A program made the position numbers and the translations under genes. Source: Chryseobacterium defluvii (GTDB taxonomy: Bacteria; Bacteroidota; Bacteroidia; Flavobacteriales; Weeksellaceae). From it: a stretch of DNA of 64,000 nucleotides. Below the pieces are notes generated by a model. That model was given only the letters and a program-made list of their open reading frames with translations. It ran no database searches and was not told the origin of the DNA. The stretch covers positions 62,001 through 126,000 of the forward strand of contig NZ_JACHLE010000002.1 of NCBI RefSeq assembly GCF_014204415.1. Direction: 5' to 3'. Positions 55,488 to 64,000 of this stretch are shown here, one piece after another. Position 1 is the stretch's first letter. Every line of letters begins with the position of its first letter.

Positions 55488-56777
55488 ATGTACAAACAAA
55501 ATTTTAAAATAATTTTATCATTTCTCCTTATATTTCTTAACACTATTGTTTTCTCACAAAAAAAGTTTACAATCGTTCTGGATGCGGGACATGGGGGAAG
55601 TGATCATGGTGCCAATAGAACTTACAGCGATATTGGGCGAATTGCCGAGAAAGACATCACTCTTGCTATTGTCCTTAAAATAGGAAGAATGCTTGAAAAA
55701 AATAAAGACTTCAAAGTGATCTATACCCGTAAATTTGATGAATTTCCTTCTCTTTCAGACAGAACCAATCTGGCGAACAGAAGCAAAGCAGACCTTTTTG
55801 TTTCCGTGCACTGTAATTCATCTGTAAGGCCTACCGCTCAAGGAACCGAGACATATGTACAAGGGCCTGATCAGAATGACACCAATCTTGAGGTGGCCAA
55901 AAGGGAGAATGATGTGATCTACCTGGATGAGAAAGATAAGCAGACCTTCGGATCTTATGATCCCAGCTCACCAGAGTCTTTAATTGCGTTAAAACTGCAG
56001 CAAAGTAAATATCTGGAATCCAGCCTTTTGTTAGGGGGCCTGGTAGAAGATTATTTTGTGAATAAAGACAAAAGACTTTCAAGAGGGGTTTTCCAAAAAA
56101 ACCTGCATGTTCTACGTATGAACGCAATGCCTTCGGTTCTTATAGAGACCGGCTTCATCAATCATCCTGAGGAAAGCCATTACCTGGCTTCCGAAAAAGG
56201 CCAGGATGAGATTTCCGAAAGTATCTTTAATGCGATCATAGATTATAAGAAAGCTGTTGACAGAAAATCAGGCGGAGCTATTGCTACGAAAAAACCTGAG
56301 CCTGAGAAGCCCGTAGAAGTTCCGTTAAAGAATGATTTCAGGATCCTGCTCATGAGCTCTCCTGTGAAACATAATGACAATGATCCTGCCCTGAAAGGTT
56401 TAAATTACATTCTGCCTATCAAAGAGAACGGACAGTATAAATACTATTATGGGGTAACGAATATGGCCTCGGTGAGGGATATTAACCTTAAAACGGCCAA
56501 AGATGCGGGATTCAGGAATGCTTTTGCCGTTGGTTTTATGCCTAATCAGAAGCTAAGCAGCGGTTATTATACTATTGAAGTTGCTACGGGTAAGGATAAA
56601 CTCAGCAGCAATTCTTTTATTCTCCAGACTTTAAAAGATGTGGAAAGGACAAAAGAAAACGGCATTTTCTATTATACCTACGGAAAAGTCTATACCCTGG
56701 AAGATGCGGTAAGGCTTCAGAAAGACATGGAAAGTAAAGGCATCAAGGATACTACCATTCAGAAAGTTTATAAATAA
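55488..56777 (+). CDS. N-acetylmuramoyl-L-alanine amidase (Amidase_3)
   Basis: A 429-residue exported peptidoglycan amidase. Signal peptide to about residue 23. The catalytic domain (24-260) has zinc ligands in VLDAGHGGSDHGA (His), an acidic ligand in IAEKDITL (Glu), SVHCNSS (His), and the catalytic Glu in VLIETGFINHPEE. A Lys/Pro linker is followed by a C-terminal SPOR-like domain (residues 285-429: FRILLMSSPVKHN, GYYTIEVATGKDK). Cleaves stem peptides during cell separation. Confidence 0.92.
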   Translation: MYKQNFKIILSFLLIFLNTIVFSQKKFTIVLDAGHGGSDHGANRTYSDIGRIAEKDITLAIVLKIGRMLEKNKDFKVIYTRKFDEFPSLSDRTNLANRSKADLFVSVHCNSSVRPTAQGTETYVQGPDQNDTNLEVAKRENDVIYLDEKDKQTFGSYDPSSPESLIALKLQQSKYLESSLLLGGLVEDYFVNKDKRLSRGVFQKNLHVLRMNAMPSVLIETGFINHPEESHYLASEKGQDEISESIFNAIIDYKKAVDRKSGGAIATKKPEPEKPVEVPLKNDFRILLMSSPVKHNDNDPALKGLNYILPIKENGQYKYYYGVTNMASVRDINLKTAKDAGFRNAFAVGFMPNQKLSSGYYTIEVATGKDKLSSNSFILQTLKDVERTKENGIFYYTYGKVYTLEDAVRLQKDMESKGIKDTTIQKVYK

Positions 56778-56834
56778 CGGATAAATAATTTTGAACTTCA
56801 AAAGTTTATCATTACTTTTGCGTCCTCAAAATTC

Positions 56835-56906
56835 GGCCTATTCGTCTAGTGGTTAGGACTCAAGATTTTCATTCTTGCAACAGGGGTTCGATTCCCCTAT
56901 AGGCTA
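56835..56906 (+). tRNA. tRNA-Glu (TTC)
   Basis: A 72-base cloverleaf. The acceptor stem GGCCTAT pairs with ATAGGCT (one G-T), discriminator A906. The anticodon stem is CAAGA/TCTTG around TTTTCAT with anticodon TTC at 56868-56870; the T arm is GGGGTTCGATTCCCC. CCA is not encoded. It differs from the two later copies. Confidence 0.95.
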
Positions 56907-56919
56907 CTAAATTTGTATC

Positions 56920-57240
56920 ATGCCGGATTTAAAAATACAGGAAGCAAAATTGCTTTTTAATAAAATCCACTCTAATCCAAAAAGTTATGATTTAAAAATC
57001 AATGGGGATGGTATAACAGGCAGGGATGATAAAATTAGTTTCAGGTTTTATAGAAGTGGAGAAAGAGGAACTTTCGAGGTTACTATTGATGGACTTACTT
57101 TCACCAATACTACTGGAGAATGGAACAATGCTATGATCATGTTAGAAAACACGATCAGAAAAATAGAGAAAGAAAAAGAAAATTTAAAAATAGAACAAGC
57201 AATCGATAAACTTAGAAAATACCTGTCCGAAGAAAATTAA
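56920..57240 (+). CDS. Conserved-looking protein of unknown function
   Basis: A 106-residue soluble protein, basic, beta-rich in the middle (KISFRFYRSGERGTFEVTIDGLTF) with a coiled-coil C-terminal helix (IRKIEKEKENLKIEQAIDKLRKYL). It starts 13 bases after the tRNA and may be transcribed with it. No family recognised. Confidence 0.55.
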   Translation: MPDLKIQEAKLLFNKIHSNPKSYDLKINGDGITGRDDKISFRFYRSGERGTFEVTIDGLTFTNTTGEWNNAMIMLENTIRKIEKEKENLKIEQAIDKLRKYLSEEN

Positions 57241-57257
57241 TTTTTTAAAAAAATAAA

Positions 57258-57289
57258 TTTGGCAGATAAAAAAAAAGTTTGTAATTTTG
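57258..57289 (+). promoter_or_regulatory. Promoter of rpsT
   Basis: TTTG (57258-57261), 20 bases, TAATTTTG (57282-57289), 18 bases before the ATG. It overlaps the ATG at 57287, which supports the shorter rpsT start. Confidence 0.7.
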
Positions 57290-57307
57290 CACTCACATTT
57301 GAACGAT

Positions 57308-57562
57308 ATGGCAAATCATAAATCAGCATTAAAAAGAATTAGACAAAACGAGGCAAGAAAACTTCGTAACAGATACTACCACAAGACTGCTAGAACAGCT
57401 ATGAAAGTATTGAGAAATGAAGAGGATAAAGCTGCTGCTGCAGAACAATTGCCAAAAGTGATCTCTTTGTTGGATAAATTAGCTAAAAAGAATATTATCC
57501 ACAAAAACAAAGCGGCTAACTTAAAAAGCAAATTAACTAAGCACGTTAATAAATTAGCGTAA
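57308..57562 (+). CDS. rpsT: 30S ribosomal protein S20
   Basis: An 84-residue three-helix protein: [27 protein letters not shown], ending in [16 protein letters not shown] chose ATG 57308 because it gives the family's usual beginning. An upstream in-frame ATG at 57287 lies in the promoter. It binds the 5' domain of 16S rRNA. It sits between tRNA-Glu genes. Confidence 0.97.
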   Translation: MANHKSALKRIRQNEARKLRNRYYHKTARTAMKVLRNEEDKAAAAEQLPKVISLLDKLAKKNIIHKNKAANLKSKLTKHVNKLA

Positions 57563-57572
57563 TAGTATAGTA

Positions 57573-57644
57573 GGCCCGTTCGTCTATCGGTTAGGACCTC
57601 AGATTTTCATTCTGGTAAGAGGGGTTCGATTCCCCTACGGGCTA
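57573..57644 (+). tRNA. tRNA-Glu (TTC), second copy
   Basis: 72 bases. GGCCCGT pairs with ACGGGCT (one G-T); discriminator A644. Anticodon TTC at 57606-57608, T arm GGGGTTCGATTCCCC. It is 10 bases after rpsT and is followed by a terminator. Confidence 0.95.
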
Positions 57645-57651
57645 CACAATT

Positions 57652-57680
57652 AAACCACAAGATTATATGTGGTTTTTTTT
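57652..57680 (+). terminator. Terminator after the second tRNA-Glu
   Basis: ACCACA pairs with TGTGGT across an 8-base loop, followed by eight T. Confidence 0.85.
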
Positions 57681-57749
57681 TAAGAGTTGTTAAACTTATT
57701 AAAAACAAAAAACTAACACACTAAGATTAAAATTAGTGGAATGGTAGAG

Positions 57750-57821
57750 GGCCCGTTCGTCTATCGGTTAGGACCTCAGATTTTCATTCTGGTAAGAGGG
57801 GTTCGATTCCCCTACGGGCTA
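57750..57821 (+). tRNA. tRNA-Glu (TTC), third copy
   Basis: 72 bases identical to the copy at 57573-57644. It is 177 bases downstream of it and has its own terminator. Confidence 0.95.
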
Positions 57822-57824
57822 CGG

Positions 57825-57857
57825 AAGAGTTATGAATATTCATAGCTCTTTTTTTGT
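57825..57857 (+). terminator. Terminator after the third tRNA-Glu
   Basis: AAGAGTTATGAATATTCATAGCTCTT folds back on itself (arms AAGAG/CTCTT and TATGAAT/ATTCATA with one T-G), followed by seven T-rich bases. Confidence 0.85.
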
Positions 57858-58022
57858 TTACTGAATAGTATCATCCTCTGATCAGATACTCCAATAATTC
57901 TGCTTCAATAAGGAAAGCTCAACTCAACATGTGTGATCATTGAATAAAGACCGGAATATAAGAAGTTTCACGTGTATTTTAGCGATAATTATTTATTTCA
58001 TGACTTCTAACCCTTAAAACAA

Positions 58023-58050
58023 AAGTGAGCGGGTTTTCACCCGCTCACTT
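58023..58050 (-). terminator. Terminator of the surface-protein operon
   Basis: AAGTGAGCGGGT pairs perfectly with ACCCGCTCACTT around TTTC; on the minus strand T-rich DNA follows. Confidence 0.85.
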
Positions 58051-58079
58051 CTTATTTACATCAATTATTCTATTCTCTA

Positions 58080-58646
58080 TTATTTTACTACAAATAAAAC
58101 ATTAATATGCGCACAGCTTCCCGGTGCTGTATTTGAATCATAGGTGAGAACCCCTGCGGAGGTTATTGCCAGATTGGTCAGGGAACCATCCGTATGGGTC
58201 ACAAAATAATTAAAATCACTACTGCCGTAGGGAACCAAGCCTGCAGCAGACGGATTGTGCAGGACAGCCATAGCTGATGCATCACTGAACTGCTGCTGAT
58301 ACACCTGATACAAATCTATGGAGCCATTCGTCCCTCCTGTAACAGCTACTCCGGGAGCATAATAGTACCTGGTTATAGGCTCTTTCATATTTGATACGGC
58401 TTCCCAGCTTCCCGAAACATACTGATAGATCGTATTTACATCCGTATCATATACCATCAGGCCTTCTGCCGGTGTGGCAATGAGATTTCTGTCTGCAGTG
58501 CTTAAGCGTGGGAACAATACTCCTTTATCATTCACATTTACATGCAACAGAGCACTGGGATCACCTGACGGTGCACCTATTGTTACCTGTGCTGCGATAT
58601 TGCCGGAAATAATAATTCCTATAAGGGTTGCGATATATTTTTTCAT
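58080..58646 (-). CDS. Small exported surface protein, paralogue of its upstream neighbour
   Basis: A 188-residue protein. Start at 58646 (MKKYIATLIGIIISGNIAAQ) gives a signal peptide and avoids overlap with the upstream gene; 58670 is the alternative. The N-terminal VTIGAPSGDPSALLHVNVNDKGVLFPRLS and MVYDTDVNTIYQYVSGSW are typical of flavobacterial surface or tail-fibre-like proteins. From RYYYAPGVAV to the end it aligns with the neighbour (NPSAA, FNYFV, GVLTYD, SCAHINVLFVVK). Function unknown, perhaps a surface partner of the giant protein. Last gene of the operon. Confidence 0.7.
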   Translation of the reverse strand: MKKYIATLIGIIISGNIAAQVTIGAPSGDPSALLHVNVNDKGVLFPRLSTADRNLIATPAEGLMVYDTDVNTIYQYVSGSWEAVSNMKEPITRYYYAPGVAVTGGTNGSIDLYQVYQQQFSDASAMAVLHNPSAAGLVPYGSSDFNYFVTHTDGSLTNLAITSAGVLTYDSNTAPGSCAHINVLFVVK

Positions 58647-58656
58647 CTTTTTAAAA

Positions 58657-59226
58657 TTATTTGACTTCAAGTACTACGGTTATAGATGCACAACTTAAGC
58701 TCCCTGATGCCAGCGGAGTATAAGTAATGATACCGGTATCACTGATCCCGTCAATAGTAATTTCCGAGGAATCGTAACTGACAATATAATAATTCAATTC
58801 ATTCACAGCATAAAAAGGAACCGAAGCTGCTGCTGAAGGGTTTTTCACTGCAGGAGCATTCAACAATGCCTGATACTGATCATAAATATTATACGTTAAC
58901 TGGGTAGACCCTGTAGACGGAAGAGCAATACTGGGTGCATAAAAATATCTATTATGCTTATTAGAGGTCAGACAATTCCAATCAGGAGTTGTAGGGTTAC
59001 CCAGATTAATCTCAATACACTTTTTACTGGTATTGTAAACCAATAAACCTGTTGCAGGGTTTGCAACTACTGTTCCTGAAGCCACTCTCGGCAGTAAAAA
59101 CCCTAAGGTAGTGCTCGTCATGTCCAACGAAGCTGACGCATGAGGAGTGGCAGTCCCTATGCCGGTCTGAGCCTTAAAAATGCTAAAACTCATCATCAGT
59201 ACTGCTATGGTAATTATATTTTTCAT
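58657..59226 (-). CDS. Small exported surface protein
   Basis: A 189-residue protein with a signal peptide (to FKAQ), then TGIGTATPHASASLDMTSTTLGFLLPRV and LLVYNTSKKCIEIN. The C-terminal part (RYFYAPSIAL, NPSAAASVPFYAVNELNYYI, GIITYTPL, SCASITVVLEVK) resembles the downstream gene, so the two are diverged duplicates. An ATG at 59238 is also possible. It follows the giant gene by 20 bases. Confidence 0.7.
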   Translation of the reverse strand: MKNIITIAVLMMSFSIFKAQTGIGTATPHASASLDMTSTTLGFLLPRVASGTVVANPATGLLVYNTSKKCIEINLGNPTTPDWNCLTSNKHNRYFYAPSIALPSTGSTQLTYNIYDQYQALLNAPAVKNPSAAASVPFYAVNELNYYIVSYDSSEITIDGISDTGIITYTPLASGSLSCASITVVLEVK

Positions 59227-59246
59227 TTTATTGATCATTACGGCAG

Positions 59247-62200
59247 TTATTTTATTTTTCTGGTCAAAGAAGGATTAGTAATAATACATTTCGGACCACA
59301 GCTGAAATACAATGCTTCTACAAAGTCATAAACACCATTTCCGTTTAGGTCTAAAGGAGTTTTGTATGCGTTACTGTTCGGTGTAAAGATATTTCCGTTG
59401 GCATCGCTTATCACTATACCCTGCGTATTTACTGTTACAGCTCCGTTTCCTAATCTTCCGTTACCATCCATATCTGTGAATCCTGCTTCTGTAACGTCCG
59501 AACATCCGTCATTATCACTGTTAAGGTCTATATAATCAGGGTTGTCTGTAGCATCCGTATTCGGAATAGCTGAAAGAGGTTTTGCCCCTCCTGCTACTGA
59601 ACCTGAAGTTGTGCTGGAGTCTATTGATGACAACAATCCGTCATAGTCTGCTTCATTACCGTCTGCCCTTCCATCATTGTCGGCATCTTCATTAGAGGCT
59701 TTATTGTTATCCCCTTCCAATACATCATAAATTCCATCGTTATCAGAGTCCAGATCCAGATAATCCATGATACCATCACCATCTGAGTCCACCGGAGTGA
59801 TTCCTGATCCCGCCACAGTGGAAATACCATTAGGCTGGGCCGGTGATTCGGCATTAATGATGATACCCACCTGTGCTCCTGAATCTGCCGCGATCACTGC
59901 TGCATTTCCACCTTCCAACAGGTCACTTATTCCATCATTATCGGAGTCAAGATCTATCCTGTTATACATGATATCGTTATCAGAATTCAGGTTCGAAGGA
60001 TCAGGTCCTCCTTCCAGAGTATCAAGTATTCCATCATTATCATCATCAAGATCTATTTTATCAAAAATACCATCTTTATCAAAGTCCGGACAGTTGCTAG
60101 AGCTTGCTGCTACAATTGCATAGGTATTATAGTTAGTCAGATAATTAGTGATGGCCACTCCGCTATCCGGGGCTGTTTCCAGATGGTCCGCAAAACCGTT
60201 GGTTCCATAAGGGCCTGCTGCCTGTGGGAAGCTGTTTCTTCCGTCATTTGGAGGGTAAACATTTGCTTCTGATAAATCAGGACATAGCAGATAGTTAGGT
60301 GAGTTATCAGGAGTATCACTATCCAGGTCAAATCTATTTACGATACCGTCAGCATCATCATCACAATCTATCGGTAATTTAATATTGATAGCGTAAGCAA
60401 CCGTATTAGCAATAATTCTTGATAGGTTTCTGGTAGCCAGATCTGCATTGGTAACATTGAGTCCTGACATTCCGGCTCCTCCAGGAAGCACACTGTTATT
60501 AATCTGTGTAGCATCACTCAGAATAATATCATTATAAGGAATAGATCTTGAGATGGAAGATCTTCCGTAATAATCATTAAATAGTACGTCTAATCCCGCT
60601 CCACTGAATGTATTCTGTATTGTACCCTGCTGGTCAAACGTAGTAACTTCACCAAAGTTGGATCCCGTACCATAGAGAGAGAATCCGTTAGCTATTTTCA
60701 CGTTACTGTTCACATTATTGTCATTCACATCAAAATCATAGAACCATGCCGCATTCTGAACTGAGAACACCAGGTTATCCACTTCATCATCCGACCAGTC
60801 TAAAATAGCACCCATCTGTGCTGCTGTCGCTGTTTCTCCCGCAGTACAATCTGTAGAAGGTAAGCCAGGCAAAGGTGCGTTAGTACACGGACTTGCACTT
60901 GAACCTATAAAAATCATATCTATATTCTGAGCAATAATATTTGCTTTTGTTACAGGATTGATTGCTACCCATTGTACTGTATATTTCATTGTACCGCTTG
61001 CTCCGAAGTTTCTTGGATCCAAAGTTACATTCTGCATATTGGTTAAGCTATTCAATGGTACTGTACCTGCCACATAACCTATTCTGAAGACAGAACCTCC
61101 GCAATGCTGGCTTTCTATAACATCTAAAATACCATCATTGTCATCATCAATATCAAGTACATCAGGAACACCGTCTGCATCAAAGTCAAGACATTTAACG
61201 AATTGAGACTTATTGGCATACAGGTCATACGTTTGAGAGTAATTAATGATACCGCTGTCTACTGCTGTCTCAACAGAGTCAGCCAATCCGTTTGCACCAT
61301 AAGGCCCCGGAATAATTGAAGTTGAAGGGGTTGCTCCGGTTACATTGGATTCAAAAGCATCACTACAATTATCATCATCGCTGTCTGTATCTAATAAATT
61401 AGGACTTCCACAGGTTGGTTTAGGGTGTTCTCCCGGAACATACCCTCCAAATACCGGTACAATTTCCTGCATTATGTTGGTCGTTGTAGTTCCTGTTACT
61501 CCCAAAACTCTGTATTTAAAATATGAGGTTGTATTACTCAATGCGTTGATGACAATACTGGTGGTTCCTATCTGGCCCTGTGTATTATTATCAGTTGGCG
61601 TTGTCTGGGATGTTACTGTAACATTTCCTGTTAAGTTTACCCAGTTTATACCATTCCATCCGTCCAGGTGAACAATTGCTCCCGCACTTAGGAAAGACTG
61701 TCCTGCCACATCCATTGGGATTACCAATCTGGTAATGGCGGCTGTTGTAACCAAGTCTATTTCAAATATTGTTAGTCCTGCAATAGAGGTGCCTGCAGTC
61801 GTAAAGTTACCTCCCACAGTAGGTGTTGTATCCGGGAATCCTGATGACCCGTTTTCATAGATGGTATTAGACAACCTGTCTTTATTAGTAATAGGGAAAT
61901 CAGAAAGGATCTGCGTAGGCTGTATTACTTCTACATAAGAGTAGAAACATTCAGGAGATTCAACACTATCCGGAACGCCATCATTATCATCGTCAAGGTC
62001 TTTTAAATCTCCTACGTCATCATTATCTGAGTCTATACATAAGTTACCTACCGCAGATAATGCATATGCTGCGTAAGTAGGCAAGAAATTGATTACTCCG
62101 CTATCCGGTGCAGATTCTAAACTATCTGATAATCCATTGGTTCCAAAGCTACCGTCAGCCAGTGTAAATGTTTCTTTGGTTTTAACAGTGGTTGCACCAC

Positions 62201-64000
62201 CTTCATAGGAATCAAAACATCCATCCCCGTCACTGTCTGTATCTCTGTGGTTTACATTTCCATCATTATCCTCATCTTCCGTACACGTAGGTTTAGGGTG
62301 CTCACTTGCAATATAATTGATTATCGTATAAGTTATTTCCTGCATAGTGTTCGCAGAGCTATTTGCCGCGCCACCTAATCCATACAGCCTGTATTTAAAA
62401 TAATTACCCATATTTATAGCTGGGGTAAAGATCTCAGCATTACCTGTAGCCGTTGCATCATAAGCTGTAGGTACAGTAAGGTCTATCCAGGTATATCCGT
62501 TCCATCCCTGCAATTTAGCCTGAGAGCTTGCTGTAAAGAAACTTGTAGTACTCGACATACTTACTGTTATTGTTCCTATCTGTACTGCATCAGGGAATGA
62601 TAACTCAAAGATGCTTTTATTGGCTAATAACTGTGCTCCGGTAAAGGTTGCTGTCGTAGCAGGATTACTATCCATTAAATTGGCCAGTGTTCCTGTACTG
62701 AAAGTAAGTACCGATGATAAGGTAGGTAATAACTGATCTGAAGAATAAAAACAGTTTGTAGATTCTACAAAATCCGGAATACCGTCATTATCATCATCTA
62801 TATCTTTACCATCCGCTATACCATCAGAATCATAATCGCCGCCGCATAATGTAATGCTTGACTTCAATGCATAAGTGGCATAAGTGGAAGTATAATTAAT
62901 AATTCCATCATCAGCAACGGTTTCTAAAGAATTATATAAACCATTGGTTCCTACTGTTCCTGCAGGTAATACATTACTTGTAGTTGCTCCGCCTTCATAA
63001 GAATCCAGACATCCGTCGCCATCACTATCAGTATCCAGAGTATTGATAGTTCCGTCACTATCCGTATCCAGTGTACAGGTCGCTTTAGGGTGTGCTGCAG
63101 GATTATAAGGTGTAGATAATACCGGCACTATATCTCTCATATTATCCGTATTATCATTGCTTCCGGAAACACCAACAATCCTGTATTTAAGATATTGAGC
63201 TATATTCTGATTAAAGATCAGATTAACCTGGCTGTCTGCTTCCGTAGCTGTTGCCACGTAATTAGATGACATTACACTTACCCACTGATTGCCATCCCAT
63301 CCTTCTACTTTTAAATTCGCCCCTGCATTGAAAGGATTGGCAGTAGTATTTAAATTGATATTAAGTTGGGACAACTGTATATAAACAGGGAATGTAAGTT
63401 CAAATATTATATTATTTATATATGTATTTGCTGTCGAGAAGTTAGCCACCGAAAGGATATTTCCATCGGTAAGGTTTACTAAACTTGCATTATTATTATT
63501 GGCTGTTGATGAAGCATATGCAAATGTATAAGGACTGGTTAATGTAAATGCTGTTGCTTCTTCCTGTAAATAATAACAATCTGGAGCTTCAATATTATCA
63601 GGGATACCATCATTATCATCATCAACATCTTTTAAATCTCCTACACCGTCCGCATCTGTATCTGTACATAGGTTTAAGGAAGATAAGTTAGCATAATGAC
63701 CATAAGTAGATGCATAATTGATCGTACCGCTATCCGCTGTTATTTCCAAAGTATCTACCAATCCGTTAAGGCCTACTGATCCTGTAGGTAAAGCATTGCT
63801 TGTTGTAGCTCCTGCTTCATAAGAGTCTAAACATCCGTCACCGTCACTATCAGTATCCAAGGTATTGATGGTTCCGTCACTATCAGTGTCTACCGTACAG
63901 GTTGTTTTAGGATAATCCGATGCATTATAATTAGTAAATACCGGAATTAAATCTGTAATGTTATCGGTAGCATCCATTGAGCCTGATACCCCAAAGATTC
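59247..64000 (-). CDS. Giant repeat protein with thrombospondin type 3 motifs, N-terminus outside the window
   Basis: The frame stays open to the window edge: codons before the ATG at 63977 read IFGVSGS and match internal repeats, so that ATG is not the start. At least 1584 residues are present. About four units of 270-285 residues follow one another (starting near 63590, 62750, 61950 and 61110). Each has a sugar-binding-like beta domain (VEGWDGNQW, FKYRI/LxG) and calcium-binding TSP3 strings (DTDSDGTINTLDTDSDGDGCLDSYE; DVDDDNDGIPD). The C-terminal third is mostly TSP3. The last residues CGPKCIITNPSLTRKIK are not a recognisable T9SS sorting domain. Likely a surface adhesin. Confidence 0.85.
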   Translation of the reverse strand, partial: IFGVSGSMDATDNITDLIPVFTNYNASDYPKTTCTVDTDSDGTINTLDTDSDGDGCLDSYEAGATTSNALPTGSVGLNGLVDTLEITADSGTINYASTYGHYANLSSLNLCTDTDADGVGDLKDVDDDNDGIPDNIEAPDCYYLQEEATAFTLTSPYTFAYASSTANNNNASLVNLTDGNILSVANFSTANTYINNIIFELTFPVYIQLSQLNINLNTTANPFNAGANLKVEGWDGNQWVSVMSSNYVATATEADSQVNLIFNQNIAQYLKYRIVGVSGSNDNTDNMRDIVPVLSTPYNPAAHPKATCTLDTDSDGTINTLDTDSDGDGCLDSYEGGATTSNVLPAGTVGTNGLYNSLETVADDGIINYTSTYATYALKSSITLCGGDYDSDGIADGKDIDDDNDGIPDFVESTNCFYSSDQLLPTLSSVLTFSTGTLANLMDSNPATTATFTGAQLLANKSIFELSFPDAVQIGTITVSMSSTTSFFTASSQAKLQGWNGYTWIDLTVPTAYDATATGNAEIFTPAINMGNYFKYRLYGLGGAANSSANTMQEITYTIINYIASEHPKPTCTEDEDNDGNVNHRDTDSDGDGCFDSYEGGATTVKTKETFTLADGSFGTNGLSDSLESAPDSGVINFLPTYAAYALSAVGNLCIDSDNDDVGDLKDLDDDNDGVPDSVESPECFYSYVEVIQPTQILSDFPITNKDRLSNTIYENGSSGFPDTTPTVGGNFTTAGTSIAGLTIFEIDLVTTAAITRLVIPMDVAGQSFLSAGAIVHLDGWNGINWVNLTGNVTVTSQTTPTDNNTQGQIGTTSIVINALSNTTSYFKYRVLGVTGTTTTNIMQEIVPVFGGYVPGEHPKPTCGSPNLLDTDSDDDNCSDAFESNVTGATPSTSIIPGPYGANGLADSVETAVDSGIINYSQTYDLYANKSQFVKCLDFDADGVPDVLDIDDDNDGILDVIESQHCGGSVFRIGYVAGTVPLNSLTNMQNVTLDPRNFGASGTMKYTVQWVAINPVTKANIIAQNIDMIFIGSSASPCTNAPLPGLPSTDCTAGETATAAQMGAILDWSDDEVDNLVFSVQNAAWFYDFDVNDNNVNSNVKIANGFSLYGTGSNFGEVTTFDQQGTIQNTFSGAGLDVLFNDYYGRSSISRSIPYNDIILSDATQINNSVLPGGAGMSGLNVTNADLATRNLSRIIANTVAYAINIKLPIDCDDDADGIVNRFDLDSDTPDNSPNYLLCPDLSEANVYPPNDGRNSFPQAAGPYGTNGFADHLETAPDSGVAITNYLTNYNTYAIVAASSSNCPDFDKDGIFDKIDLDDDNDGILDTLEGGPDPSNLNSDNDIMYNRIDLDSDNDGISDLLEGGNAAVIAADSGAQVGIIINAESPAQPNGISTVAGSGITPVDSDGDGIMDYLDLDSDNDGIYDVLEGDNNKASNEDADNDGRADGNEADYDGLLSSIDSSTTSGSVAGGAKPLSAIPNTDATDNPDYIDLNSDNDGCSDVTEAGFTDMDGNGRLGNGAVTVNTQGIVISDANGNIFTPNSNAYKTPLDLNGNGVYDFVEALYFSCGPKCIITNPSLTRKIK

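Noticed and set aside
57287..57307. Upstream ATG for rpsT adding seven residues.
   Set aside because: It overlaps the -7 promoter box, and S20 proteins begin with MANHKSA.
61100..64000. Regularly recurring DNA segments that might suggest a CRISPR-like array.
   Set aside because: The repeats are in frame, hundreds of bases apart and encode protein domains; there are no short uniform repeats and spacers.

Overview
The window looks like a chromosomal segment of a Chryseobacterium-like member of the Flavobacteriia (Weeksellaceae). This rests on AT-rich DNA, promoters of the Bacteroidetes type (TTTG, about 19 bases, TAnnTTTG), ribosomal genes without Shine-Dalgarno sequences, a GLPGLI-family protein, GIGT-type surface proteins, and the order eno, gltA, DDAH-like, CtlX-like next to the ribosomal operon. 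The genus is inferred from protein character, not from a search.

Layout. 1-4.6 kb: end of an alpha/beta hydrolase, a palindromic repeat, then a minus-strand group of two guanidine-modifying hydrolases and a GH43 enzyme. 4.7-5.4 kb: a probable structured RNA with its own terminator, then a DUF1801 gene. 5.5-8.2 kb: gltA and eno. 8.3-12.6 kb: an accessory block holding a two-component system (response regulator, unknown protein, membrane protein, histidine kinase), a neighbouring small-protein/lipoprotein operon and a lone lipoprotein. 12.6-26.6 kb: the whole S10-spc-alpha ribosomal operon from rplC to rplQ, with secY, infA, rpoA, and rpmD and rpmJ. 26.6-34.6 kb: an insert between rplC and rpsJ, which are normally adjacent. 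It carries a three-gene secreted-protein operon, an iron-permease-like gene, a phage-tail-like surface protein, a decayed AraC-type regulator fragment and a GLPGLI protein. 34.7-38.1 kb: the str operon rpsL-rpsG-fusA-rpsJ. 38.2-56.8 kb: housekeeping and envelope genes (GT-C-like membrane protein, dps, pncB, rmuC, a SpoU methyltransferase, folate cyclo-ligase, trhO, HtrA protease, ridA, lptD, amidase). 56.8-57.9 kb: three tRNA-Glu genes around rpsT. 58-64 kb: two small paralogous secreted proteins and a giant repeat protein with thrombospondin-type-3 calcium-binding motifs, cut by the window end.

The best regulatory observation is a 20-bp dyad that occurs twice. One copy precedes the response-regulator operon and the other precedes the adjacent small-protein/lipoprotein operon. 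Each lies exactly 21 bases upstream of a non-canonical GAnnTTTG -7 box, where a class II activator would sit. I infer that the regulator activates its own operon and its neighbour. Other points of interest are a foldable leader right at the predicted transcript start of rplC, the unidentified RNA near 4.8-4.97 kb, a TrhO protein fused to what looks like the C-terminal domain of U32 peptidases (TrhP type), and inverted arrays of 7-8 bp repeats inside the ribosomal operon.
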